DNA of 64,000 bases from Fulvia fulva (lineage: Eukaryota; Ascomycota; Dothideomycetes; Mycosphaerellales; Mycosphaerellaceae). This document shows positions 33,260 through 46,093 of the stretch, piece after piece; the stretch's first letter is position 1, and every line of letters starts with the position of its first letter. The stretch lies in the NCBI RefSeq assembly GCF_020509005.1, contig NC_063017.1, positions 2,666,001 to 2,730,000 on the forward strand, given 5' to 3'. Below the pieces are notes generated by a model, which saw only the letters and a program-made list of their open reading frames with translations, was not told the origin of the DNA and made no database searches. Both the position numbers and the translations under genes were made by a program.

Positions 33260-34185
33260 TCGTAGCGGAAGCTAGCGAAAAACAAGGCAATTATAAATAG
33301 AACCGTCGCCCTAAGATCCTACGGTAACCGTTAGGCTAGCCTATACCGGAACTAGCTAGCGGCGGTCGGGTATAAGCGCCCTAGGGCCGAGAACGATATA
33401 AAGGATACGTAACCTAGGGCGTACGGGAGGCTACGTACTCTACTAGCTACGGCGAGGGAATTTAACTAGGCCCGGCTCCCCTTTAGTATATAGCCGATAG
33501 GTATAGACTAGGACGTATAAGGTAGTAGGATATAGGACGCTATAGAGGAAATAATTGTCGATACCGATAACTAGCCTCGATACGCTTAGTATTATCTAGT
33601 ACAACGTCAACTATAGTAAGGATATAGTATAGAACTATTTCCTATACGAGGCGAACCCGTACGTCTACTACGTCCTAGTAATCTAGGAGCTATAGATTAA
33701 CCCGTACTATAAGAGACTAACGACCTACAAGTTACTAGGCTAGACGATATACCTACGAGGCGACGGCAGACCCCGTATATACTTCTATATTAGTAAGGAT
33801 ATACTAAAATCCGACTAGGAGGTAGTATACTATATAGACGAAGAAGGCGGGGGCGATATTACCTCCCTCTACGTAGGTAGTACCTAGAAATATAACTTAT
33901 ATATATAACCGCTAGCGTCGAGGTCTAGCCGCGACCTTAGGGTCTATAGATACCTAGATAGTACGCTTAAGAGATAAGGGTACTATATCGTAGTAGGAGA
34001 CTTTAATATATACTACCCTTCCTAGGAAAGCCTTATATAGCCGTACCCTATAGCCGACGAAGTAATCGACTTAATAGCGAGTAACGTAATTGCCCTTAAT
34101 ACCCCGAAGGACCTAGGTACCTAGAAGAGAGGGGGACTCTAAGGCACGATCGACCTCTCCTAGATCCTAGATAGCTACTACTATA
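33260..34185 (+). mobile_element. LINE family A fragment: end of ORF1 and endonuclease start
   Basis: Plus-orientation counterpart of about 48,690-47,760. It overlaps in content with 32,866-33,108, so it is a separate copy rather than a continuation. VGDFNIYYP, the endonuclease core motif, is readable near 33,990. It is cut by the next LINE tail at 34,186. Confidence 0.75.
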
Positions 34186-36976
34186 TAGATAGATAGATTA
34201 TTTATTCGCCTGTTTTAGTGTCCTATAGCCTATATAGGTCTCTCGCTATTTAGGTCTATTTGTGTAGGTAGGAAACCCAATTAACGGATAAAAACCTCGT
34301 CTTTGCCCTCCTCGTTCTTTCCTATCTTGTCCTTTCGTTCTCCTTCCTTTAGGGTACGCTAGTATTATAGTTATTACCCTATAACTACCTTGCCCGTAAC
34401 CCTAGTAATGTCCTCCTCTCGATTCCCTTTCTCCCTTCTGTTTCCCCGGCTCTTCTCTCTCTCTCCCTCCTCTCTATCCACCTTTCCGTTTCTACTACTA
34501 GGGAGGATTGCTCTAGGTAGTCCTCGTTAAGGATCTATCTTGTCACTCTCCTTATATCTTGTCTGTTCTGGATAATGGCCTAGTATTGCCTATCTCTTGC
34601 CTTCGACCTCTACTAGCTTCTCCCTTTTACCTACTTAGTACAGTTTAGCACTATGTGCTCCGGGTTTTAGGATAGGTAGCTATAGGGGCAACGTTTAGAA
34701 TTATATCCTAGGACTCTTCTTTAGTACAAGTATGCTCTTAGCCTAATATACTTAGAGCGAATCTAGATAGCTATACTTGCCTCCGCCCTCTTCAGGTCTT
34801 TATAGATAAGGTAGTTATACCTCCCGAAGGTCCTAGCCACTAGTAGGGCTCCTAGCCTTACCGGTTTTTGGTTCTAACGCGTTTCCTATAGGTGACCTAC
34901 GATCCTTTCTACTTAGCTTTGCTTCTTTTTCCCTTTGTCCCCTATATTAGCTTGCTCCCTTAGAGCTTCTCTCTGTTCAAGGGCTACTAGGATTTCCTAT
35001 AATGTTTTTAGGTCTACTTCCTTCTATAGGATTATATATAGCCGGTTAGGTCTTCTCCTCCTCTCCTACTAGGTTCTTATCCTTTGAGTAGCTACTTAGA
35101 TAGTTCCCTAGGCTAGGTATACTAATGTCTTCTCCACGTATTGACACCTTATGCCCTAAAGGTACTCCCTAATAGGGGCTGTACCTAATTCCATTTCTAT
35201 TGTCCTATAAGGGGTTGACTTATATACCCCTAGTACTCTCTTTAGGTAGGCTACCTACGCTCTATTAAGGGGATCCTTAATTCTCTTCGGGATATGTTTT
35301 TCCGCTGCCTAAATTACTACTCTATATAGCATTACGGGCTTGACAATAGCCTTATATATAGTCTAGACCTTTATAAAGGTCGCCCTCTAGGTTGACGTAG
35401 TAAGTCTCTCGATTTATTGTCTATTAGTGTCCGCTCTCGCTTACGCCTTCTTCACTTGTAGTCCCTAGCTAAGTTTCGGGTCTAGCTATATCCTAAGGAC
35501 TCTAAGTTCCCTTATAGGATAGGTCTCGAACCCCTAGATTTTTACTAGTACTACTAAGTTGTGTTTTGTCTTTACCTTACTAAAATAGATAAGTTAGTAC
35601 TTGTCCGGTACGAATTTTACCCTATACTCTCTTGCCTATTTTTCGTATTATCTATGTCTCTCCTCTAGGAGTACGTAGTTTTCCTCTATAGACCCCGACT
35701 ACGCTAGGATATTTGTATTATCTACGAACCCCGATACTAAGGTGTTTACTATTTCTAGGAGTAGGGTTAGGTCGGCTATAAAGAGGAGGAACAGAATTAG
35801 GGAGAGTATAGAGCCCTATAGGATGCCCGTGTTCGCAATTAGGGTCTACGGGGCTTTAAAGGACCCTAGGAGGATCTGAGTTGTTCTGTCCTTAAGGAAT
35901 AACTATATAAAGTGTACTATCTAGGCTAGGATGCTTTTCATTCTAAGGATATATAGGAGCCTTACGTAGGACACGTTATCGAAAGCCCCTAATATGTCTA
36001 GTAAAAGCAGTAAGGCTACCTTATTGTTGCTATAGTACTAGATATGTCTGATTTGCTCTATGATCAGTTCGACTACTACAAGGATAGATCTCTTTTATCT
36101 CCCCCCTATTTACGTTACCGGGAGGAGGTTATGTTCTTCTACTATTCCGGTAAGCCTTATAGCTACGACCTTCTCTAGGAGCTTCCCTAGTATATTTAGC
36201 AACGCAATTGGTCTATATGACTTCAACTTAGTATAGTCTTCCTTTTGGGGTTTCCTTAGGACGTAAGTTAGTAATTGCCTAAAGGCCTTTAGGTAATACC
36301 CCTACTTTATACACTAGGTAAAGATTGGCGTAAGTACTAGAGTGATAAGGCTACTACTAGCTTTTAGGTAATAGTTAGGGATCTTATCTAGGCCTAGGGC
36401 TTTGTTACCCTTTAGTTTCTTAATAATGTTTCCGATCTCTATAGTAGACACTTACTAGTTAGCCTCCCTTAGCGGAGGAATGTGTGTTCCTAGGATGTTA
36501 CTTAGGTCTGCCTCTACCTAAGTCCCGAAGAAGTAGTCTACGAATGCTTTCGCTTTCCCTATCGGAGTAGTTTACGTTTTCCCGTCTTAGTCCTATATTA
36601 AGGGAAACTAGGGCGGGGAGTTTCGTTCCTCGTCTAGTTTCCTAGCCTATTCTACTAGTCTCTAGATTTGTTCCGGGTGTTCTATAATCATCCCTATAGT
36701 TGACCTCTACTCCTACGTCTTGTCTCTTCTAATCTACGCCTTCTTTGCTTTGTACGCGTTGTTATAGGCTTCCTAGTTTACTTAGGTACGTCGTTGCTCC
36801 TATCTCCTTCTTACTCTCCTTGCCTCCTTGACTTTGGCTATATACTCTAGTGTCTAGTATAGCTTCTAGTATAGCGACCATCTCTTCTTAGGTATATAGG
36901 CCTAGGCTACCCTTTATATAGCTTCTATTAGCTACTCTACTACTTGGTCGATCCCCTCCGTTATATATATATTATT
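34186..36976 (-). mobile_element. LINE family C, RIP-mutated, 5' truncated
   Basis: A (GATA)n tail at 34186-34198, then a 3' region distinct from family A, then RT on the minus strand. KLKGNKALGLDKIP is readable near 36,410. The catalytic block reads GFVDNTNIL (about 35,725); the second Asp has become Asn by a TG-to-TA change. The 5' end meets the start of the next LINE at 36,977. Confidence 0.75.
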
Positions 36977-39827
36977 GGTCGACGACGAGAATCACCTATA
37001 CGTAGTGTCGGCTACGAACCTCTCGTCTAGCTACGAGAGAGCCAAGTATTCTCACGCTAGAGCGTCGTAGGCGCGACGGGCGCGTAGCGTAGGCGAAGCC
37101 GCGGCGAACAGAGGACTACTAGCAAAACGGGTATAAAAACTATCCGACGAGCGTATACTCGTATCGGGAGCGAGTCCCTCTTCTTTCTACGTGTAAGAAG
37201 GGCGCGGAACCGTGGCCTATACGCTCGATAGGACACCTCTAGTATAAGTATAGAATTTTCACCTCCGGAGACCGTAAACCGAGCGGGCTAAGCGACGAAC
37301 ATTAGACGAGCGGACTATAGAACAACAACTAAGCGGACTATATAACGGCGTCGAGCGGACTACGAAACAATCTAGTGTTTACTAGCGGGCAATGCGGTGG
37401 GTAGGTAGACACGCGACGAAGCCTATAAGGGCCTATTAAACACCCGGTATAGGAACGAGGGTTTTACCTAAGGCACTGCCTGTCCCGCTACACAACGTAC
37501 CTAGTCTGATATAGTAGATTACGACGAGGAAAAGACGATAGCCTAAGTAAGGAAAAGACGGCTATTAGGACGGGGAAAAGACGTATAATGCAAGCGGATT
37601 AGTTCTGTGATCGGGGAGGATCGAGGGCAGGGTAATAAGGAACTTCATATTAGTTAGTAGGTGGAAACGTAAGGAGTACGCTGCCCGGCGTAGTGTGTGC
37701 CCCGAGCAAACCTGCGAGGCATAGACGGCCGCTTTCTAGAGATAGGCTACGGTAACGCGAAGGGCGTCAAAACCTAGGGCGTGGTGTATACTAGTAGCGA
37801 CGGCTAACACTGTCTGTATAGCCCGAGAGGACGGATACGTATGTCGGTCAATAGAGAGCACTAAAGGGCTTAGGCCTATAGAGGTGGATATTAGCTTAAG
37901 GAGCAAATAGGGAGGGAGGGCGTAGAGGGAAGCTTTTGCTCCGGGCTAACCTCTCGAAACGAGGCTATACGGTAGTACTAGATAAGTAGGAAAGCGCGGT
38001 TAAGACTTGTCACCTTATCTCGTAGCTAGCTTACTAAATACGATTCCTTCCTTGCCCTTAACATCGTAGGGGCCTTCGACAACGTCTTATACTAAAGGCT
38101 AATACATATCCTATAGCAGAAAGGCATCCCCTAGTAGGTAACGTCGTTCGTCTACTCCTTTCTCTAGGAACGGACGACATACCTAGTCCTAGGAAGGTAC
38201 ACGTCCGACCCGGTAAAGGTAGAGACTGGAATACCTTAGGGATCTACTCTCTCCCCTATCCTGTTTCTAATATTTATGTCGGATCTAATCCCGCTACTCA
38301 CCTCTTCGCAAACTTTAGTATCGGGGTTCGTAGACGATATAAACATCCTAGCCTAGTTAGACTCGACAGAAGAGAACTGTCGCCTCCTTAAAGATAGGCA
38401 CAAGAAATGCGAGGAGTAGGCAAAGAAGCATAGTGCCTAGTTCGCCCCTAAAAAGTACCAACTTATACACTTTAGTAAAGCGAGAACATACTATAATATA
38501 AAGGCGGCGGTAAGAATCTAAGGCTACGAGACTAAGCTATTAGCGGAGCTACGAGTACTAGGGATCTAGCTCGACCCGAAGCTAAGCTAGAATGTATAGA
38601 TTAAGAAAGCCTAGAGTCGAGCGCAAGTCAATAAAGCCTCGATAAAGAGGCTTACGGCATCTATATAGGGAGCAACATTCGACAAGGCAAGAGTAATATA
38701 TAAGGCGATCGTCAGACTAGCTATGTTATACGGGGTACAGATTTAGGGAACAGGAGGCGTAGGCAAGCCGATCCCGAAACGGATAGAGTAACCCCTAAAC
38801 AGGACATAGGTAGGCAACCTACGTAGGGTACTAGGCGTATATAAGACAACGTTAATAAGCACGGTAGAAATAGAGACAGGAATACTACTAATCGGCTAGT
38901 ACATCCGGGGAATAAGAATTCAATACGCGGCAAAGACGATAGGTTACCTAGTACAAACCACGATCTAGGAGGTAAAGAATAAGATAGAAAGCCGCTACCG
39001 GAGAGGGGTAGGATATAGGACAAGCCAAAAAGAGGATGACCTTACTACCTTTACGGCCGTATAGATAAGCACCGAATGGCTAGCACGAAAGGAGGAGGAG
39101 CGTAGGACTCGCTAGGCCGGCGGGAGCAAGGCTAAGACCCAAAACCTAGCGGAACAGATAGCGAGCTACCTATAGGAGCAGGACTAGAAAAGGAAGCCCC
39201 CTAAGACAACAGGCCCGATAGCGCTCCGAGCCTTCTAGAGACATAATTACTAGCTATATAGGGACCTAATAAGGGCCGAAGCAAGCATAGCGATCCAAAT
39301 CAGGTCCGAACACATTGGATTAAGGGCCTACCTGTTCAGGAGACGCGTACTAGACATCTATAGCCCAGCCTGCTAGTGTGGCTACCTATCGCAAAACCTA
39401 GAACATATGCTACTACGATGCCCGTAGTAGGCGAGAGGTAGGGGAAATTGGAGGCACTAAGCGGGAAGGAGAGACTATAAGTCAATTATTAGGGACAAAG
39501 GTAACATTCGCCGAATCTCTCGGTAGATACTATAGTAGGGATACCTCTAGCAGTTTAGCCTCGCGAGCGAGACGGAGGAGTAGATAGACAAGAGGCGGAA
39601 GCGAGGGGGGTTGCAGATAGGGTAGTTATTAGGGCAGGCCTATAACACTAGCGTACCCCTAACAAGGGAAATTTAAGACGTTAACGAGGAGGAAAAGACA
39701 GGCGGGAAGGAGGAGGGGTTTTCACTAACACGGTTTCCCCTCTATATATACAAAAAACAAGATAGTATAGCTATATAGGCCAAAGGGCACTACAACAGCT
39801 TAATGAAATATCTATCTATCTATCTAT
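36977..39827 (+). mobile_element. Chimeric LINE: family A 5' leader joined to family D RT and 3' end
   Basis: Bases 36,977-38,054 are the inverted counterpart of the family A leader at 50,952-49,875. At about 38,055 the sequence switches to family D (matching from about 54,384), entering inside RT just before IVGAFDNV and continuing to a (TATC)n tail at 39,809-39,827. ORF1, endonuclease and half of RT are absent. GFVDDINIL is readable near 38,330. See findings. Confidence 0.7.
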
Positions 39828-39830
39828 ATA

Positions 39831-40403
39831 TTCTAGGTTTTACGATAGGTAGCTATACTAGTAGGCTAGGCTTTAGATATCTAGTACGCGTCTCCTAAAT
39901 AGATAGGCCCTTAATCTAATATATTCGGACCTAATTTGGATCGCTATACTTGCTTCGGCCCTTATTAGGTCCCTATATAGCTAGTAATTGTGTCCCTAGA
40001 AGGCTCGGAGTGCTATCGGGCCTATTGTCTTAGAGGGCTTCCTTTTCTAGTCTTACTCCTATAGGTAGCTCGCTATCTATTCCGCTAGGCTTTAGGTCTT
40101 AGCCTTGCTCCCGCCGGCCTAGCGAGTCCTACGCTCCTCCTCCTTTCGTGCTAGCCATTCGGTGCTTGTCTATACGGCCGCGAAGGTAGTAAGGTCATTC
40201 TCTTTTTAGCTTATCCTATATCTAGCCCCTCTCCGGTAGCGGCTCTCTATCTTATTCTTTACCTCCTAGATCGTAGTTTATACTAGGTAATCTATCGTCT
40301 TTACCGCGTATTAAATTCTTATTCCCCGGATATATTAGCCGATTAGTAGTGTTCCCGTCTCTATTTCTACCGTACTTATTAACGTTATCTTATATACGCT
40401 AAT
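39831..40403 (-). mobile_element. LINE family D fragment, inverted
   Basis: About 570 bp that is the reverse complement of about 38,833-39,407, so the two form a large inverted repeat with a 420-bp loop. RIP-mutated, with no intact frame. Confidence 0.75.
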
Positions 40404-40439
40404 ATACTATCTCGTAAACTACCTATAGCTAAGGAGCTT

Positions 40440-42060
40440 ACGGAACCTAACGATAATATTAATAAGATAATTAACGACAAATTCTTCCGTTACGCCGAGC
40501 TAGTTCATACTTTCCCCGTTATTCTAGAGTATAAACAACTCCTCGAACCCTAGTATAGTAACAATTCCGAGCTTATAGCTTATATTCTAGAATATCGAAT
40601 ACGACCGGAAAGGGTTACCCGGGCTAAGTATCGAAACCTCGTTAAGAAGAGTCCTCGGTACTACTTAAGAGATAAGCTCTTGTTTTATTAGCGGCGAAGG
40701 GGTGTACCGATATAGCTAGTAGTAGACAATAATAATACTTAGAAAGAGATCGTAATATACTATTACAAAAAGTATAGTCACCGGAGTACCGAGCTAGTAT
40801 ATAATCTTATTACTAGCCGGTATTACTAGGAGGGCTACTTCTCCGACGTATCGAATTAGGTAAGGATTTATACTCCTTATAACTTTCGCGAAGGTAACTA
40901 GAGAGTAGGGGAAATATACTTATCGACTTAGTAGGTTATAGGAGAGAGGTAGTACTATAATCTCGTCTACGTATATAGAAACGGGTACTTACTTATCGCC
41001 CGAGAAGCTCTAAGTAGGTAGATTAAGGCGAAGGTCGTACGGAAGTCTCTAAATTCGTAGGCAATTACTAAGTTCTTATATAAGAAAGTGTTTAGCCGGT
41101 ATAGATACTACTATAAGATTGTACTTAATAACGCTAGTATTAACAAATAGGAGGTAGAGAGGATACTTATTAGTATAGGTATTAAGTATATCCGGATCTT
41201 ACCCTACTACCCGTAGTTAAATATAACTATAGAAGTAGGATATCGACCTGTTCTAGCTATATTAGCTAAGCTTACTAAGAACACCTATAAGTCCTAGGAA
41301 CAATAGATTACTACGGTGCTTTAGGCTAATAGAACTACGGTATCTAGAATTATAGGCGTAACGCCGGCGGAGGTCCTATATAGCTATCGTACTATTCTCC
41401 TAATCGAGGTAGAATACCCGATATAGGCGAACTATAAATAGGGATCTATTAGTTTAACGGAGGAGCTATTAGCTATTCGGGTGCGTTAATTATAGGTACG
41501 GGACATAAGTCTTTAGGAGTTATAGTTACGGAGAGTAAGGCTTCGTACCCTTAGTAAGGAATACTTTAATACTAAACGTAGTATTAACTTCGAGGGGTTC
41601 TAGGTCGGGGATCTTATAGTTAAGTTCGATAAGCCGTATAAGGATAGCCTATCTAGAAAGATTAGTTACCGCTAGCTTAGGCCGTATCGTATAGCTAAGG
41701 TGTACTCGGGGTTTAGTATATACGTCCTTAAAGAGCTTAATAGTACGAGGTTAAAGAATATATAAGCCCGAGAGAACCTAAAGCTAATCCTATACTTAAG
41801 ACCGGACCCGGAGCTTAATCTTCCTAAAGCTAAAGACATTATAGTACTAGTAGATAGGGTTAATATTACGGACATCGAAAAAGGCGATCTTCCGAACGAG
41901 AATAGACCTACTACGTCCAAATCTAACGACGAAGAAGATGACGATATACTTCTAATAGGTATTAATAGAGCTACTATACTTCCGGAACTAGAATCTAAGC
42001 CGACGAGACTATAGATACGGCCTTATAACCTTACTACGGAGGAGATAGCCAAATTCACTA
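40440..42060 (+). pseudogene. RIP-destroyed gypsy integrase fragment
   Basis: Plus-strand frames with RIP stops show an integrase: a zinc-binding region (about 40,670-40,860), core strands (NLVYVYRNGYLLIA near 40,965), and a C-terminal region with chromodomain-like basic residues (about 41,540-41,850). Protease and RT are not found nearby. It may be the 3' part of the LTR element whose start lies at 27,563, separated by later LINE insertions, but this is unproven. Confidence 0.6.
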
Positions 42061-42124
42061 GGATTTAGATTAAAGGAGAGATAGGATTTTATTGTTTCTT
42101 TCTCTTAGGCGTAAGGAGTTTACT

Positions 42125-43930
42125 AACTTATAGTTTACTAGTACGATAGATATATATTAGCCTTCCCTAGACATCTCCGGAGCATTCGATAACGTCTCCT
42201 ACGAAAGACTACTCTATATACTCCGATAGAAGGGAGTCTCCGTATAGGCTACGAAATTTATATACTCCTTCCTTAAAGAGAGGACTACGAGAATAGTCCT
42301 CGGGAGGTATAAATCCGATAGGATATACGTAGAGACCGGAATCCCCTAAGGATCTACGCTATCCCCGATCCTATTCCCAATCTTTATAGCCGACCTTATC
42401 CCCTTACTTACGTCCCCTTAGACTTTAGCGTTAGGCTTCGTAGACGATATAAATATCCTAGCCTAGTCCGCGATAACGGAGGAAAACTATAGACTACTTA
42501 CGGAGAGATATAGAGTATATAAGGACTAGGCTAGACGTCACGGCGTCCGTTTTGCCCTAGAGAAATACTAGCTGATCTACTTTAGTAAAGCGAGGACCTA
42601 CTACAATATATAGGTAACTATAACAATCTAGGGATACGAGACGAAGCCCTCCCCCGAACTCTAAGTACTAGGAATCTAGCTAGACCCGAAGCTAAGCTAG
42701 AACCTATAGATTAAGAAGGCCTAGAATAGAGTATAAGTAAACGAGGTATTAATAACACGTCTTACTAACTGAACAAAGGGGGCGACCTTCGACAAAGTAA
42801 GAATAATATATAAAGTAATTGTTCGACTAGCGATACTTTACGGGGTATAAATCTAGGGCACGGGGGGAGTCGATAAGCTAGTACCGCGACGGATCGAATA
42901 GCCTCTTAATCGAACCTAAGTAGGTAACTTAAGAAGAATTCTCGGAGCGTATAAGACTATACCGACGAGAGTAGCCGAGATAGAGACCGGGACACTACCT
43001 ATCCGCTACTATATCTAAGGGATAAGGATCTAATATACGGCGAAGACGATAGGATACCTAGTATAGTAGACTATCTACGATAGGACAGCACGAATCGTAT
43101 AGAGATATAGCCGGCTATATATAGGACCGTACGTAAGGAGGTGTTAGAAGCGGGACGACTTACGGGTTTTTAGGAAAATATAAGGAACGCCGGAGTAGCT
43201 AGCGAGGGAGGAGGAGGGACGAAGAACCCGGGAAAAGAAGGGGAACAAGGGAAAGTCCTAGAGCCTCGTAGAGTAGGTAGCCGGCTGCCTATAGGAATAG
43301 GAATAGAATAGTAACCCGCTAGTAAGAATAGGCCCCCTAGCCCTACGAACCTTCTAGAGACATAACTACCTCCTATACCGCGACCTTATAAGGGTAGAAG
43401 CAAGCGTAATAATCTAAATCCGGTCCGAACATATTAGGCTTCGGGCTTACTTATATAGGAGGAACGTCCTAGATATAGATAACCTAGCGTACGAGTATAG
43501 CTACCTATTATAGAACCCGGAATATATAGTCGAACGGTACCTAAAGTAGGTAGAAGGGCGGAGTATATAGAGAGCGAGAGTAGCTAGACGCGACTACTAG
43601 TCGATCGTTACGAACAAGAGCGACGTATAGAGGATAGTACGTTAGGTTCTAAGATAAGGATACCTTACCTAGTTTAAACTAGCTAACTAGACGGAGGAGT
43701 AGATAGAGAAGAGGAGGGAGACTAAGGGGATGTAGACAAGGTAGTTATTAGGGTAGGCCTATAACACTAGTGTACCCTCTATAAGGAAAGCGGGAAGGTA
43801 AATAACGGATAATAGTAGTATAGGAGAGGAGAGGGGTTTTTACCGCGAGCGGTTTCCCCTTCGAAAGACAGAAGTACGTAGAATAGCTATATAGGCTAGG
43901 AGGCACTACAACAGCTTAATAAATAATGTA
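42125..43930 (+). mobile_element. LINE family E, RT to 3' end
   Basis: The plus frame contains SLPSLDISGAFDNVSYERLL at its start, then GFVDDINILA (about 42,440) and a C-terminal CCHC-like domain region, all with RIP stops. The 3' end has GGCACTACAACAGCTTAATAAA, shared with family D, but no (TATC)n tail. 5' truncated. Confidence 0.75.
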
Positions 43931-44449
43931 TATATATATTAGCCTTTAGAAAATGCTTAGAAAGAGGCTCTTACTTCCTAGTCGTACCTCCTTTACTAAG
44001 GACTATACTTGATAGTTTTAGTTTCTACCCTTAATTTGACTAGCTTCTAGTTCTAGTACCTAGTTTCTAGCGTACTTAACTAATTTCTAGGCTATATCCT
44101 TAATTTAAGAGTAGGCTTACTATAAAGACTAGACTTTAACTTAGCCTCCTTAGCCCCTTATAGAATAAACTTACGATCTCCTTAATATCTCTAGACTAAC
44201 TACTTAACTACACGCCGGATCCGCCTTCCTTACGTATAACTTATAGGTATAGTTTCTTAGTTTATATTAGGCGTAGTAGAGGTGAAACTAGGGACAGTTT
44301 TGTAATAGGGGAGGATATATTAACTAGCTAAGGGCTCCTTTAGACCCTAAAATTTACGCGTCGAATCTCGTTAATCTTTAACGGTTAATTACGTAGCGGG
44401 GGTATATAGGGGTACTTCTAAGATATATATAGTTAGGAGGCGACCTTAG

Positions 44450-44888
44450 TAGGAAGGTAGGATTTACGAAGAATCTCTCTATAAGGCGAAAATACGGGAA
44501 TCTAAAATTTTAGATTTATTAACTTTTAGGCTTACTATATATATTTTACGGCCCGCGGACCGGCAAGTATATATACCTACGCGTAAGCTATCCTAAGGTC
44601 ACTAGGCGCGTCCTTACTTACTAGGGTAGTTAGCCGTCTATACTAGGTATCGAATAGAATCGGTATCGGGTGTAGTAGGCTATATAGCTTTTTAGTTAAA
44701 GTCGTAGTATTTATATATACTTAATAACTACGGTAGAAAGTACGAACGGTACGCGCTATCCTCGGCTATACGTAGTACTAGATAACCTTCTTATACGTCT
44801 TAGCTCTTCCTATATGTCCGGTAGTAGGTATATTATAGAAGGACTTAATATTTTAGCTATAGACCGTATAATACTTATCTTCGGACGG
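44450..44888 (-). pseudogene. RIP-destroyed gypsy integrase fragment, host of the LINE A insertion
   Basis: Minus-strand frame with the integrase zinc-domain block TTGHIGRAKTYKKVI (about 44,800-44,840) and KKLYSLLHPIPI beyond it. The frame continues on the far side of LINE A at 50,965, so the LINE inserted into this older element. The stretch 43,931-44,450 shows only unassigned RIP-affected DNA. Confidence 0.55.
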
Positions 44889-44900
44889 TAGCATAAATAG
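44889..44900. repeat. Target-site duplication of LINE A, left copy
   Basis: TAGCATAAATAG, repeated at 50,953-50,964. The last three bases may overlap the GATA tail. Confidence 0.85.
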
Positions 44901-46093
44901 ATAGATAGATTTGTCATTCCCCTGTTCTAGGACCCTATCCGGCCTATGCAGGTATATATCTATTGTTATGTACAAAGGGAAACCCGAATAGGTGAAAACC
45001 CTTCCCGCCCCCGACTACTCCTTGTCTAGATTAGCTTTCCCTCTGAACGTACGTAGTCCATGTCACTACCCCGTTAGCCCCCGCTCCTAGCCGGTCTCGT
45101 CGCGCTGCGTCGTGTCCTCTCTTCCTACACTGCTCCTACTAGGCGGTACTGTTCTAGCCAGCCCTTCTCTAGTATCCAGTTCGTAATGCGCCGTAGGTCT
45201 TTAGCGTTATTAAGAAGTGCCCCAATCGTCCGGTTCCTCGCCTTTGCCATCCACTCCCCCCTTCCTAGCGACCACCTCGGACAGACGAGGAGTGCGTGCC
45301 GTACGTTCTGGGAGCGATAGCCGCAGGGGCAGCTAGTATTCGTGTATCCTGGAACCTTCCTCCATGATAGGTACCCCTGGAGGCCGATGTGTTCGCTTCG
45401 TAGTTGGGTTGCTATGCTACTCTGTGCCCTCGTAAGGCGGTAGTGGATGAGCTTCGGGGGGTGCTTGACCGCGGATTTTGTAGCTGACCATTCCTTAGGT
45501 TGTCCCGCTGGCTAAGGGCGTCCACTATGCCCTACAACCTGGTTGTTCCACCTCTCTTTCTATAGTTGCTCTACAAACGATTTCTCACCTTCCCATTGTG
45601 TTGCTAGCTGTTCGTCCCTTGCCCGGTAGTTCGGCTCGTTTCCGGGTCGAATGCCCTTGTGCGCTAGTACTGATTCGCGGGCCCTTGCGACTGCACTGGC
45701 GATGACCTTCTATACTGGGTACTGTGCCGACTTGCCTATATAGGAGGTCCGTAGTCCCTGGATGTATAGGTCGATCGGCGGTATAGCGGTCTCGTGCTTA
45801 AGCATCCTCGTTAGTGTCGACTTATATGCCCCGGTGACCTTCCTTAGGCATTGGTTTTGGATCTTCGCTAGCGGCGCGACGAGTCCCTTCGATAGGCAGG
45901 CCCTCTCGCCTAAGGACCACACTTGGCTGCCATAGGTAAGGACTGGCCGTACAATAGCCGTATATAGAAGTCGTGACTACCGGAAGTCCGCCCCCTATAT
46001 AGACGTAGTGAGCCTCTGGCATGATGCCATATTCTGTTCAGCTTTCCGTAATATTGCCTGTACGTGCTTCCTCTACCGTAGCGCCGGGTCCAC

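Noticed and set aside
38721..39023. 100-codon minus-strand ORF in the LINE block
   Set aside because: It is antisense to the family D C-terminal region. RIP removes minus-strand stop codons such as TGA by making TAA/TAG only in certain frames, so chance ORFs of this size are expected.
41672..41920. 82-codon minus-strand ORF
   Set aside because: Antisense to the integrase C-terminal region, with low-complexity Ser/Leu-rich sequence.
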